Source: CAZMNY01 sp964567745 (GTDB taxonomy: Bacteria > Planctomycetota > Planctomycetia > Pirellulales > Pirellulaceae). From it: a stretch of 64,000 nt of DNA. The stretch spans positions 1-64,000 of the forward strand of contig CAZMNY010000036.1 of the NCBI GenBank assembly GCA_964567745.1. The letters run 5' to 3'. The translations under genes were made by a program, and so were the position numbers. Shown piece after piece: positions 26,620-35,168 of this stretch (the stretch's first letter is position 1; the number at the start of each line of letters is the position of its first letter). The notes below the pieces were generated by a model that was not told the DNA's origin, searched no databases, and worked only from the letters and a program-made list of their open reading frames with translations.

Positions 26620-26742
26620 TTATTCGTCAATGTCGGTCTTGGGCGGATTGCGTTCATCCATTGCTTCACAGCCTTTGACGATGAAACCCCAGGCGCAAAT
26701 AAACGCGCACGCCATTACCAACCACGTGATCGGCCAAAACAT
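26620..26742 (-). CDS. 40-aa single-pass membrane peptide
   Basis: A short gene found by reading the spacer. The ATG at 26742 has a perfect AGGAG site (26752-26756) 9 bases upstream; a second ATG at 26751 is too close to that site. The product starts MFWPITWLVMACAFICAWGF, a hydrophobic helix, and ends with a charged cytoplasmic-type tail (CEAMDERNPPKTDIDE). The stop lies 49 bases before the start of the M48-like protease on the same strand, so it may be the first gene of that operon, although a separate role is possible. No named family is recognised. Confidence 0.6.
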   Translation of the reverse strand: MFWPITWLVMACAFICAWGFIVKGCEAMDERNPPKTDIDE

Positions 26743-26924
26743 TGCATCCATCTCCTATTCGAGTAAGTCGGTCATTGTAGTCCAAACCATGTCCCTTTGG
26801 TAAGAACAGACCAAGACAGTTTAAGTGCGTTCGCCCTGCCGCGCCCGGAACGGTCGACAACCACAGGCCGCCGATCGGCCGATTTCGCAAGACGCCTGCG
26901 GTCGCCGAGAGGCCAAGGCGTAGT

Positions 26925-27587
26925 TCATTCCTGGGGGGTTGCGGCCCAGGCTGTCTGGAAAATCTTCTCGCCCATGCTCGTGTATGGACTGCCGAAACTG
27001 TCTTGATAGACAGCCATGCCGGCCGTGATGCAATGGGCGCCGGCGACCGCGGATTCGCCGATCTGATGGCTGTTGCGGACCGCCGCCGCAATAATCTCGG
27101 CGGGATACTTGAAGTTATCCAGCATGATGCGAACTTCGGCGATGAGCGTGGCCGCAGAATCACCGTGCTGCTCTTTCCAACCGAGGAATGGACTGAGGAA
27201 CCCCGCACCGGCTCGAGCTGCATGCCAGGCTTGGGCCACGGAAAAGATCAACGTCGCATTGCACTGCACGCCTCGCTGAGTCAATTCGCGTATGGCCTTG
27301 AATCCGGATTCGCTCGCGCCGACTTTGATCACGAAATTCGGGCTGATTGCCGCCAGCTCGCTGCCTTCGTCAACGATCGATTTCCAGTCGGTCAAGTGCG
27401 GATTCACTTCCACGCTGACTGGCTTTTCCGTTCCCGCAAACAGCTCGGCGATTTCGGCGATCGCTTGGCGAAACGGTTTGCCCGACGCCTGCACATGCTT
27501 GGGGTTGGTCGTTAAACCGTCGACATCCCAGAGTTCAAGTGCTTGTTTGATCTCGTCGGTCTTGGCACTGTCGAGAAAGAGTTTCAT
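26925..27587 (-). CDS. Transaldolase / fructose-6-phosphate aldolase-like (TalC/FSA family)
   Basis: Class I aldolase of the small TalC/FSA type, 220 aa. The ATG at 27587 gives the usual N-terminus MKLFLDSAKTDEIKQAL; the frame runs on to 27704 without support. Seen: GLTTNPKHV (about 24-32), the Schiff-base lysine in NFVIKVGASESGFKAI (about 83-98), and the strand CNATLIFSVAQAWHAARAGAGFLSPF. Substrate could be fructose 6-phosphate, sedoheptulose 7-phosphate, or the sulfonated analogue used in the sulfo-TAL route; the sequence alone does not decide. The dehydrogenase gene lies 34 bases upstream on the same strand, so they form an operon. Confidence 0.85.
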   Translation of the reverse strand: MKLFLDSAKTDEIKQALELWDVDGLTTNPKHVQASGKPFRQAIAEIAELFAGTEKPVSVEVNPHLTDWKSIVDEGSELAAISPNFVIKVGASESGFKAIRELTQRGVQCNATLIFSVAQAWHAARAGAGFLSPFLGWKEQHGDSAATLIAEVRIMLDNFKYPAEIIAAAVRNSHQIGESAVAGAHCITAGMAVYQDSFGSPYTSMGEKIFQTAWAATPQE

Positions 27588-27621
27588 CGCGTTGCTTTCA
27601 TAAGCGGATTGATCTGCCGCG

Positions 27622-29055
27622 TCACTCGATGCCGGCGAAGGAAACGTGCTTCGTCTCAAGGTACGCTTCCATGCCGTCAACGCCAAGCTCGCGACCAAGG
27701 CCACTCTGCTTCATGCCACCGAACGGGCATTGGCTCGTTGCCGGAACCGTATCATTGACGCCCACCGTACCCGCCTCCAATGCTTCGGCGACTCGCCAGG
27801 TCCGAGCCAAATCGCGAGTAAAGAAATAGGCTGCCAAACCGTATTTATTTTCATTAGCCTTAGAAATCGCTTCCGACTCATCCGAAAACGGCAAGATGGG
27901 AGCAATCGGCGCGAACGTCTCTTCGTTCATACAGAGCGAGTCTTCGGGCATGTCGGCGAGAACCGTCGGTTCGAGGAAGTAGCCCTCTGCCCCACTCCAC
28001 CGCTGACCTCCACAATGGACTCGACCTCCTTGTCGCCGCGCGTCTTCGATGTGAGAGAGCGCGATGTTCAACGACTCTTCATCGATCAGCGGACCAATTT
28101 CGACAGCGTCTGCAAAGCCGTCTCCGACTTTCAGCTGCTTCGCTTTTTCCGTAAACGAGTTGAGGAATTCGTCGAAGATCGACTCGTGAACGTAGACTCG
28201 ATTTGCCGCGATGCACGACTGACCTGTGTTGCGGAATTTCGCAATCAAAGCGCCGTCAACCGCTTGTTCAAGATCCGCGTCCTCAAACACAATCAAAGGG
28301 GCGTGGCCGCCCAATTCAAGCGACAACTTCGTGACGTCATCCGCCGCGTTTCGCATCAGTTCGCGGCCCACTTCCGTCGAACCGGTAAACGTGACTTTGC
28401 GGCAGTGGCGATTCGCGAACATCTCGGCCGCGATCTCCCGAGCTTTGCCGGCGACCAACTGGAACACACCCGCGGGCAGCTCGGCCTCATGCACAACTTC
28501 GGCCAACATCACAGAACTGAGCGGCGTGGCGCTGGCGGGTTTCAGCACGACCGGACAACCCGCAGCCAAGGCGGGAGCGACTTTGCGCACGGCGAGTACG
28601 AGGGGAAAATTCCAGGGCGCGATTGCGCCGACCACGCCGACCGATTGTTTTAAGACAAGGTGGCGTTTGCCGGGCGCTTGCTGAGGCACGACGCGGCCAT
28701 ACGCTCGACGAGCTTCTTCGGCAAACCACTGCAGATGGTCGATCGTCATCGCCACCTCGCCTCGACTTTGGGCGAGCGGCTTTCCGTTTTCGAGCGTAAT
28801 CGTGCGAGCGATCTCGTCGGCTCGAATCGCAACGCCATCCGCGATTCGCCGCAGATAGTCGCCCCGTTGTTTGCCCGTCTCGCTCCGCCATTTCGGCCAC
28901 GCCGAATACGCGTCGTCGATCGCTCGCCGCATGCCGTCTCGATCTATCGTCGCGATATGCCCCAACGATTCGCAGGTCGAAGGATTAAAAACCTCCAACG
29001 GATCGCCCGACGTGCTCCATTGACCATTCAGGTAGAGCGGACGTACATCTGTCAT
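27622..29055 (-). CDS. NAD(P)-dependent aldehyde dehydrogenase, succinate-semialdehyde type
   Basis: Cytoplasmic aldehyde dehydrogenase, 477 aa, normal length. Seen: GVVGAIAPWNFPLVLAVRKV with the NAD-binding Asn, VLKPASATPLSS, FTGSTEVGRELM, general base in LELGGHAPLIVFEDAD, catalytic Cys in NTGQSCIAANRVYVH, and the C-terminal PFGGMKQSGLGRELG. It resembles GabD-type succinate-semialdehyde dehydrogenases most closely, but these shade into lactaldehyde and sulfolactaldehyde dehydrogenases. The transaldolase-like gene follows 34 bases downstream, which argues for a shared sugar-aldehyde pathway over GABA catabolism; no gabT is near. Confidence 0.88.
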   Translation of the reverse strand: MTDVRPLYLNGQWSTSGDPLEVFNPSTCESLGHIATIDRDGMRRAIDDAYSAWPKWRSETGKQRGDYLRRIADGVAIRADEIARTITLENGKPLAQSRGEVAMTIDHLQWFAEEARRAYGRVVPQQAPGKRHLVLKQSVGVVGAIAPWNFPLVLAVRKVAPALAAGCPVVLKPASATPLSSVMLAEVVHEAELPAGVFQLVAGKAREIAAEMFANRHCRKVTFTGSTEVGRELMRNAADDVTKLSLELGGHAPLIVFEDADLEQAVDGALIAKFRNTGQSCIAANRVYVHESIFDEFLNSFTEKAKQLKVGDGFADAVEIGPLIDEESLNIALSHIEDARRQGGRVHCGGQRWSGAEGYFLEPTVLADMPEDSLCMNEETFAPIAPILPFSDESEAISKANENKYGLAAYFFTRDLARTWRVAEALEAGTVGVNDTVPATSQCPFGGMKQSGLGRELGVDGMEAYLETKHVSFAGIE

Positions 29056-29437
29056 GGCGGGCTGTCTCTCGTAGGCTAGAACGTACTTACCGGTGGGTCG
29101 TATTGACGTTCAGGATAGCCTTTTCATTCGCCGCCATGTACCCGCCACTGGCGCACGGTGGTCGGGGTCGGCGCTAACGTATTTGAGCCTTCTTCTCGTC
29201 GTATTTGTGGCATTGCCCGACTAAGGGAAGTTGGCCGCAAAAAGCGCAAAGAAATTGCAAAGGTCAAAACAGAAACGAGCCGCCTCGCGCCCGACGCGTG
29301 GGGCTCGGGAGAGGCCGCAGCGCGCGTCGAACAAGGCCGACTCACGCCACGGCGTCACAATGCTGGACGATCTCCGAGCCCATGCGTGTCTGCGCGCGAG
29401 CAAGTTCGCTAGGAGTTGGCCATCACACAACGCTGGC
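29056..29437. other. Spacer without a supportable gene
   Basis: About 380 bases between the dehydrogenase start and the desaturase stop. Plus-strand frames here (for example 29158-29412) translate to Arg/Ala/Ser-rich low-complexity sequence with no ribosome-binding site. No RNA gene or repeat seen. It should hold the promoter of the dehydrogenase-transaldolase operon. Confidence 0.4.
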
Positions 29438-30610
29438 TTAACCCGCTTTGCGTTCCGCTTCTTCCGCTGGTGGCTGGTCGATGCTGGCGAGCATATCGGA
29501 TCGACGCTTGTACCATTGGTCGGCAGCCGGCGGCGCCTGACCGCTTTCGACGGCTCGGCAGGTCCGAATCAAGTCGGCCATGGCCGCCGCAACGCTCTTG
29601 TAGGTAACGGCGTGGTAGGCCGAATCGTCCGGCAGGCGATCGATCAATCGGCGATGGGCTTCGTACAAGTTGTGATACGGCAACGAGGGATAGAAATGGT
29701 GCAATGCGTGGTAACGCAGCCCGAGCGGGAAGGCGAGTTCAGTTAGCAGGCCGCCCGAAATGTTGATGCTATCTGAAAGCTGTTCAAGATGATTCATTTT
29801 CTCGCCGTTGCTCAGGTAGCGATGTGCAACAAGCGCGCGGAAGTGGTTCAAGCCCAACGTGACGATGGCGATACCGTAAATCATCAAGGGTCGAGACCAG
29901 TGGGTGAGTCCGATGCCAACGAAGGCAATCATGGCCCAAGCTCGCAATGAGCAAGCAATGTCCATCGCCGCCCACCAGAATCTCGGCGCGTTGTCCGGAA
30001 TGGGCCGCACATACATCAAATTGATTCCAAGCGAGGATGCTCGCTGCAACACAAACTCGCGCGATTTCGGACTTGTGAACGAGAGAGGCACCAGGACCAA
30101 GAAGCGAAACGCGACCAGCCCGGGAAGCAGGACGATCTGTGTGAGAAACGTCGCCAGGTGCCGCACGCGTCCGGCGCCGAGTGGTAGATACTCGCCGTCC
30201 TTCGCTGTTCCGTAATGATGCGACTTGTGATGATCGATATGCGGCCGGTACATGAACGAGGGCGTCATCATTGGGATGCCCGCGACGATGTCCCAAACGA
30301 TCCGAAAAGCCTTCATTTGGTTGGAGCGAAAATGCACGATTTCGTGCATGAAGCAGCCAACTCGATAAAGCAGAGCTCCGGCAACCAGAAAACAGATGAT
30401 CTGCTGAGGGCTGAAGGCCGGCGCGGTCAAATAGACGCCAGCACAGGCGTAACCAACACTCACGCTGACCAGAAAATCGGTCCAATAAATCCACGGCCTA
30501 GGCTCGAAAAGGTCAGCGACCATGCCTCGGCCCTGCGCCAATGTTGCTTCATCCGCCTGTGTGTGCTCGCTCACGTTCTCGCTCCAAGTGACCCTACAAG
30601 ATGTACCCAT
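29438..30610 (-). CDS. Membrane fatty acid desaturase-like protein
   Basis: Integral-membrane diiron desaturase/hydroxylase family. The three His boxes are present: HEIVH (about 129-133), HIDHHKSHH (about 164-172) and HALHH (about 316-320, followed by FYPSLPYHNL). Four or more hydrophobic helices surround them (SVSVGYACAGVYL, IICFLVAGALLY, IVLLPGLVAFRFLVLVPL, AWAMIAFVGIGL). It should insert a double bond in an acyl chain or act on a carotenoid-type lipid; the substrate is unknown. The ATG at 30610 has a poor ribosome-binding site, while a GTG at 30574 has GGAG at ideal spacing, so the shorter form (378 aa) may be the real one. Confidence 0.85.
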   Translation of the reverse strand: MGTSCRVTWSENVSEHTQADEATLAQGRGMVADLFEPRPWIYWTDFLVSVSVGYACAGVYLTAPAFSPQQIICFLVAGALLYRVGCFMHEIVHFRSNQMKAFRIVWDIVAGIPMMTPSFMYRPHIDHHKSHHYGTAKDGEYLPLGAGRVRHLATFLTQIVLLPGLVAFRFLVLVPLSFTSPKSREFVLQRASSLGINLMYVRPIPDNAPRFWWAAMDIACSLRAWAMIAFVGIGLTHWSRPLMIYGIAIVTLGLNHFRALVAHRYLSNGEKMNHLEQLSDSINISGGLLTELAFPLGLRYHALHHFYPSLPYHNLYEAHRRLIDRLPDDSAYHAVTYKSVAAAMADLIRTCRAVESGQAPPAADQWYKRRSDMLASIDQPPAEEAERKAG

Positions 30611-30691
30611 AGCCCATTTCGGTCGGCTAGACGCCCTTTGAAAACATCGGAGTCTTTCGATGTCAGTCTTAACGATTTCAACGGTTGCGCA

Positions 30692-30722
30692 TAAAAAACC
30701 GAGGCGTGGAAAACACCTCGGT
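30692..30722 (-). terminator. Rho-independent terminator behind the double-DUF1080 gene
   Basis: On the minus strand a hairpin with 7-bp arms ACCGAGG / CCTCGGT (30698-30722) is followed at once by a run of T (TTTTTT). It lies 36 bases past the stop of the 30758-32077 gene and separates that gene from the desaturase. Confidence 0.85.
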
Positions 30723-30757
30723 CGTTAATCTCAACGAAGTTACCGCATCTTGCCAGA

Positions 30758-32077
30758 TTAAGGCTTGAGGCGCTTGATCGTGATGTTGCGGAACATCACT
30801 GGATCGGAGTGTCCAGCGAGGCCAAAGAAGCCGGACTTACGTTCTTTGCCAGGATGGGGGCGGTTGCCCATGTACTTGGTGACTTTGGAAAGATCAGTGT
30901 CGAGAATCACGACACCGTTAAGCGCCACTTTGATCGTCGATCCCTTTACGGTGACTTCCTGGAAATTCCACTGACCCGTCGGTCGCAGATGGCCGCGATG
31001 GGCTGCGGTCATTCCGTAAGCGGAACCATGATATTGCCGCTCATCCAATCGGCCTTTGTACTTGTCCGACGTGTTGTCGAGCACTTGCAGTTCGCACATG
31101 CCGACGTAGGCGGTGTCGCCCTTGCCCGGATAGCGAATAGCGAGCCCGTTGTTGCCGCCAGGCGGCAGTTTGAATTCCAAACGCACTGTAAAATCTTCGT
31201 ACTCGTCCTTCGTGTGAATCGTGCCGCCCTTGCCCTTCTTGCAAACGATCGCGCCTTCTTTGACTTCGTAGTTTTGTAACGGTCCGACCCAACCATCCAA
31301 ATCCTTGCCATTGAAGATGGGCGTGAACTTTTCCGTCGAAATGGACGCGAGAATGTTGTTGGCTTCGTCAGCGGGAATCTCGCGAACGAAAATGTTTCGC
31401 CAGCGAATCTCCCCGCCGTGCGTCTGTAGCTGAACGGGGCCTTTTGGGAACAACGGCTGCTTGCGATCCCAAAAGTTCTCCATTATCGCGTTGTCGACAA
31501 CGTGTTTGCCATTCAACCAGACGCTGGTGCGCGAGCCGACTTGGCGAATGCGAAATCGATTCCATTCGCCAAACGGTTTGTCAGCCAGCACGGAAGGGTC
31601 CTTGCCGGGCGCGCCTTTGCTGTTGTTCCACAATCCGCCCGAACCCTTGTCGGCACCGATCTTCCACTTGCCGCCCGCTTCCGTGTAGTCCCAGATTTGC
31701 ACCTGAGGCGTCGCTCGTAGATAGATTCCGCTATCGGCCTTGGCGACTGTTTTGTAGTCAATGTGCAATTCGAAATCGCCGTAGTCTTTGTCGGTCGTCA
31801 AATAGACGCCGTGACCATCGTTGACCAACTCGCCATTCTCAACTCGCCAATGCTTTGCGACATCGGCTAAGTCAGCGCTGCGTTTCTTAGCTCGTTCCTC
31901 GTCCGACATGGCAGCCAGTTTGCGAGGATCGAAATGCCCCATGCCGTGCCAGCCGGAAAGATCTTGCCCGTTGAAGATCGCAGTGAATCCAGTGGGCGGC
32001 TTGTTGTCTTCTTGGGCCGAGGTCAACGCGTTGAACGATGCAACGATCGCCAATGCGAGGAGAATGGGTCTGGTCAA
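30758..32077 (-). CDS. Secreted protein with two DUF1080 domains
   Basis: Two DUF1080 (concanavalin-like, glycan or 3-keto-sugar hydrolase-associated) domains in tandem. First: GFTAIFNGQDLSGWHG ... WRVENGELVNDGHGVYL ... DFELHIDYKT ... DSGIYLRATPQVQIWD. Second: FTPIFNGKDLDGWVG ... YEDFTVRLEFKLPPGGNNGLAIR ... GMCELQVLD ... KSGFFGLAGHSDPV. A TTG at 32077 is taken as start because an AAAGGAAC site and a clean signal peptide (ILLALAIVASFNALTSA) follow; the frame is open to 32194. Length 439 aa. It is followed by a strong terminator, so it is probably a single-gene unit. Expected location is periplasm or cell surface. Confidence 0.88.
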   Translation of the reverse strand: MTRPILLALAIVASFNALTSAQEDNKPPTGFTAIFNGQDLSGWHGMGHFDPRKLAAMSDEERAKKRSADLADVAKHWRVENGELVNDGHGVYLTTDKDYGDFELHIDYKTVAKADSGIYLRATPQVQIWDYTEAGGKWKIGADKGSGGLWNNSKGAPGKDPSVLADKPFGEWNRFRIRQVGSRTSVWLNGKHVVDNAIMENFWDRKQPLFPKGPVQLQTHGGEIRWRNIFVREIPADEANNILASISTEKFTPIFNGKDLDGWVGPLQNYEVKEGAIVCKKGKGGTIHTKDEYEDFTVRLEFKLPPGGNNGLAIRYPGKGDTAYVGMCELQVLDNTSDKYKGRLDERQYHGSAYGMTAAHRGHLRPTGQWNFQEVTVKGSTIKVALNGVVILDTDLSKVTKYMGNRPHPGKERKSGFFGLAGHSDPVMFRNITIKRLKP

Positions 32078-32326
32078 GGCGAGGTTCCTTTGGGTGGGGC
32101 TTGGGGGAATGACTGCTGTCGAAAACGCGTCCCATCGTAACTTCAAAATAGGCAGTTCGCCAGTTTCCCCATCCGGTCTACTGCGCTTCCACATCCTCCA
32201 GCCTCATCACGATCGCGCGGATAATCGCGCACCTACTGGTTTTGCGGGCGGCGAAACAGTTTAGAATCCTTTTTGTCGGTCACAATCGCAATTACGAAAA
32301 TGAGTCACTAGAAGAGCCACGAATCT

Positions 32327-35104
32327 ATGCCTTGCAGAATCTGTCTGTTCGCCGTTCTCGCCCTTTACATTTTCGTGATTGGCGCCGCACCATCGGCCCG
32401 CGGCGAGTCACCAATTATTCCGGCGTTTGAGCGATTTTTCTCGGAACACGCCGAAGTGGATGAAGGCCAGCGCAAGGGCAAACCGGAGCATGGCGGGCAA
32501 TTATTGCTCACCGAACTGAACTGCAGCGCCTGCCACAAGTCGGCGGACTATCTCGAATCTCACGCCAAAACGGGCCCGCGACTGACTTTTGCCGGAAAGC
32601 GGATCAAGTCGAAACATCTGACCGAGTTTCTCCTCGATCCACAGAGCGCCAAGCCGGGCGCCACGATGCCTCGCATCCTCAACAAGCTCGAACCCTCAAA
32701 GCGAATCGCAGCCGCTGCAGCACTAACCCAGTACCTGGTCTACGCAGCTGGCGAAGTTCCGCAACAACAGTTGCCGCGGTTCGGCGACGGCAAGCGAGGC
32801 GAGAAGCTGTTTCAAATGGTCGGATGCTCCGCTTGTCACGACGCCCCAAACGAGAAAGAGCCATTACGAACTTCAAAGCCGCTTGGCGACCTGCAAGCCA
32901 AATACGCACTGCCAGGACTGTCCCAATTCCTGCTCGATCCGCACGCCGTGCGGCCAGCGGGGCGAATGCCTTCACTGCGATTGACGGCCAGCGAGGCGCG
33001 GAGCGTCGCGGCCTACTTGCTCGAGCTGCCTGAAGTCGCCACCGTCAAAGTCTCTTACTACGAAGGCGATTGGCAGAAGTTGCCTGACTTCAAACAGCTC
33101 AAGCCACTGTTTGTCGATGGCGTCGACGACATACACATCAAGTACGCCAAGCGAAATGATCATTTCGCATTGCGATTCGAAGGTCAACTTTCCATCGTCG
33201 CGGATGGCGAGTACACGTTCCATTTGAAGTCCGACGACGGCTCGCGGCTAACCATCGATCAAGAGGTCGTTGTCAATCACGACGGGATTCACGGGGAGAC
33301 GTCCAAGAGTGGAAAACGGACGTTGAGCAAAGGAATCCACTCAGTCGTCGTCGATGTCTTTGAGCAGCGCGGAGGCGAGTTGATCCTCGCCGAGTTTGAA
33401 GGGCCTGGCGTCAAGCGAACTCAACTGCACACGGCCATGGTGTCGAATAGCGATAAGTCGAAGGAATTGCCTTCACTCGCTTTTGCTTTGGACGCCGCCC
33501 AAGTCGAAACGGGACGGAAACTCTACGCCTCGCTCGGCTGCGCATCGTGCCACGAGCTCAAAGACATGGGGGAGACAGTTGCGCCAACGTTTTCGGCTTT
33601 AACTCCTAAGGCAAAATCAATCACAAGCCTGAATCCGGATCGAGGCTGCTTGACGAATAACCCAGCCGGGCCAGCCGTCGACTACTCGTTACGCGAATCT
33701 CAACGCGATGCGATCCGCGCGGCGCTCGCCAAACGAAAGTCCTCAGCCGAGAAGAACTCGGCGGCATCCATCGGACACACGTTGGCGTCTCTGAATTGTT
33801 ACGCCTGTCACCAGCGGGGCGGATTTGGCGGAGTCGAAGAGGAACGCAATCCGAGGTTCCAGGGCTCCATTCCGGAGATGGGCGATGAAGGACGGGTCCC
33901 TCCGAGGCTCGACGGAATCGGCGCCAAACTGACGGATCAATGGCTCACAAAAATCCTTGCCGAAGGTGCGACGGATCGACCCTATATGCTGACTCGTATG
34001 CCCAGGTTTGGTGCCGCGAATGTTCAGCACTTGCACGGTCAGTTTGTCAATGCCGACAAGCTGCCGGCGGAAACACCGAAGGTAGGCAAATTCAATATAG
34101 CGCTGCCCGACGTAAAGAAAGTTGGCCGGAAACTCGTCGGCGACAAAGGATTCTCCTGCATCAAGTGCCACACCTTCGGACGATTCCCGGCGACCGGAAT
34201 TCAGTCGATGGACCTGCGGCTAATGTCGAAACGACTGCGTCCAAACTGGCTCCATCAATACTTGAGAAACCCACAAATCTTTCGACCTCGCACGCGGATG
34301 CCCAGCGCCTGGCCTCTCGAGGGACCCAGCTTGCTGGACGAAGTGCTCGAAGGCGACTCCGCACAACAAATCGAATCGGTGATCGCCTACCTGTCCGACG
34401 GCGTTCGCGCCAAGCCGCCATCGGGATTGGAATTGAAGACGCTCGAGTTGATCCCGATCGACGAAGCGATTATCTATCGCAACTTCATCAACGGCGCCGG
34501 GCCGCGAGCCATTGGCGTTGGTTACCCGGAAGGAATCAATCAGGCTTGGGACGCCAACACCCAGCGACTGGCGCTGTTGTGGCAAGGACGCTTCATCGAT
34601 GCTTCGAAACACTGGAGCGGTCGCGGACAGGGATTCCAAGGTCCGGCGGGCGAAAACATTTTGCAGTTGCCGCAAGGCCCCACCGTGGCTCGGCTCGAAA
34701 GCAACGAAGCGAATTGGCCGGCCGAATCGGACAAGTCATTGGGGCATCGCTTCCGCGGCTATCGACTCACCAAAGACCAACGGCCGACGTTTCTCTACTC
34801 AATCGACAGTGCTCAAATCGAAGAGTTTCTCGACACAGAAAACTTGTCAGGGCAAGCCTTGGCCGCGCGACGTTTTGAATTCGACGTCGCTAGCGGTGCG
34901 ACGGGCGTTTGGCTAAGACTCGCCGTCGGCAAGTCGATTCAAGCGAGCGAGGACGAGGGTTGGTATTCGATCGATGGCGTCTGGCGAACACGGATCGTCT
35001 CCAAGACAAAGCCGCTGATTCGAGAGTCACAAGGAAAACACGAACTGCTCGTGCCGATCGAACCCGGATCGAAGCAGTCGGTCGGTCAAGAGTTCGCTTG
35101 GTAG
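32327..35104 (+). CDS. Pentahaem cytochrome c with inserted PA14 domain
   Basis: Exported multidomain protein of the planctomycete cytochrome-c type. A signal peptide (ICLFAVLALYIFVIGAA) leads to five covalent haem sites: CSACH at 66-70 and 167-171, CASCH at 405-409, CYACH at 491-495 and CIKCH at 611-615. Several are followed by the Met-bearing stretch expected for the distal ligand (ATMPRIL, AGRMPSL, TRMPRF, TRMPSAW). Between the second and third haem is a PA14-like sugar-binding domain at about 240-370 (ALRFEGQLSIVADGEYTFHL, SDDGSRLTIDQEVV.NHDGIHG). The C-terminal 200 residues are a beta-rich domain typical of the family. It is probably an electron carrier or oxidase subunit coupled to carbohydrate binding. 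The propeller gene follows 64 bases downstream, so an operon is likely. Confidence 0.88.
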   Translation: MPCRICLFAVLALYIFVIGAAPSARGESPIIPAFERFFSEHAEVDEGQRKGKPEHGGQLLLTELNCSACHKSADYLESHAKTGPRLTFAGKRIKSKHLTEFLLDPQSAKPGATMPRILNKLEPSKRIAAAAALTQYLVYAAGEVPQQQLPRFGDGKRGEKLFQMVGCSACHDAPNEKEPLRTSKPLGDLQAKYALPGLSQFLLDPHAVRPAGRMPSLRLTASEARSVAAYLLELPEVATVKVSYYEGDWQKLPDFKQLKPLFVDGVDDIHIKYAKRNDHFALRFEGQLSIVADGEYTFHLKSDDGSRLTIDQEVVVNHDGIHGETSKSGKRTLSKGIHSVVVDVFEQRGGELILAEFEGPGVKRTQLHTAMVSNSDKSKELPSLAFALDAAQVETGRKLYASLGCASCHELKDMGETVAPTFSALTPKAKSITSLNPDRGCLTNNPAGPAVDYSLRESQRDAIRAALAKRKSSAEKNSAASIGHTLASLNCYACHQRGGFGGVEEERNPRFQGSIPEMGDEGRVPPRLDGIGAKLTDQWLTKILAEGATDRPYMLTRMPRFGAANVQHLHGQFVNADKLPAETPKVGKFNIALPDVKKVGRKLVGDKGFSCIKCHTFGRFPATGIQSMDLRLMSKRLRPNWLHQYLRNPQIFRPRTRMPSAWPLEGPSLLDEVLEGDSAQQIESVIAYLSDGVRAKPPSGLELKTLELIPIDEAIIYRNFINGAGPRAIGVGYPEGINQAWDANTQRLALLWQGRFIDASKHWSGRGQGFQGPAGENILQLPQGPTVARLESNEANWPAESDKSLGHRFRGYRLTKDQRPTFLYSIDSAQIEEFLDTENLSGQALAARRFEFDVASGATGVWLRLAVGKSIQASEDEGWYSIDGVWRTRIVSKTKPLIRESQGKHELLVPIEPGSKQSVGQEFAW

Positions 35105-35168
35105 AACTTTGGCACGACAATTCAACGAAACAGATCGCGTTCAGTCTTCAAGCAAGGAAAACGGAATT

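Noticed and set aside
26666..27223. 185-codon frame on the minus strand covering the spacer next to the transaldolase gene
   Set aside because: It overlaps the transaldolase in another frame and reads as Arg/Pro/Ser noise; the 40-aa frame in the same spacer is better supported.
27646..28653. 335-codon open frame on the plus strand
   Set aside because: Antisense to the aldehyde dehydrogenase gene; Arg/His-rich, no ribosome-binding site.
33940..34878. 312-codon open frame on the plus strand
   Set aside because: Alternate frame of the pentahaem cytochrome gene; Arg-rich, lacks any motif.
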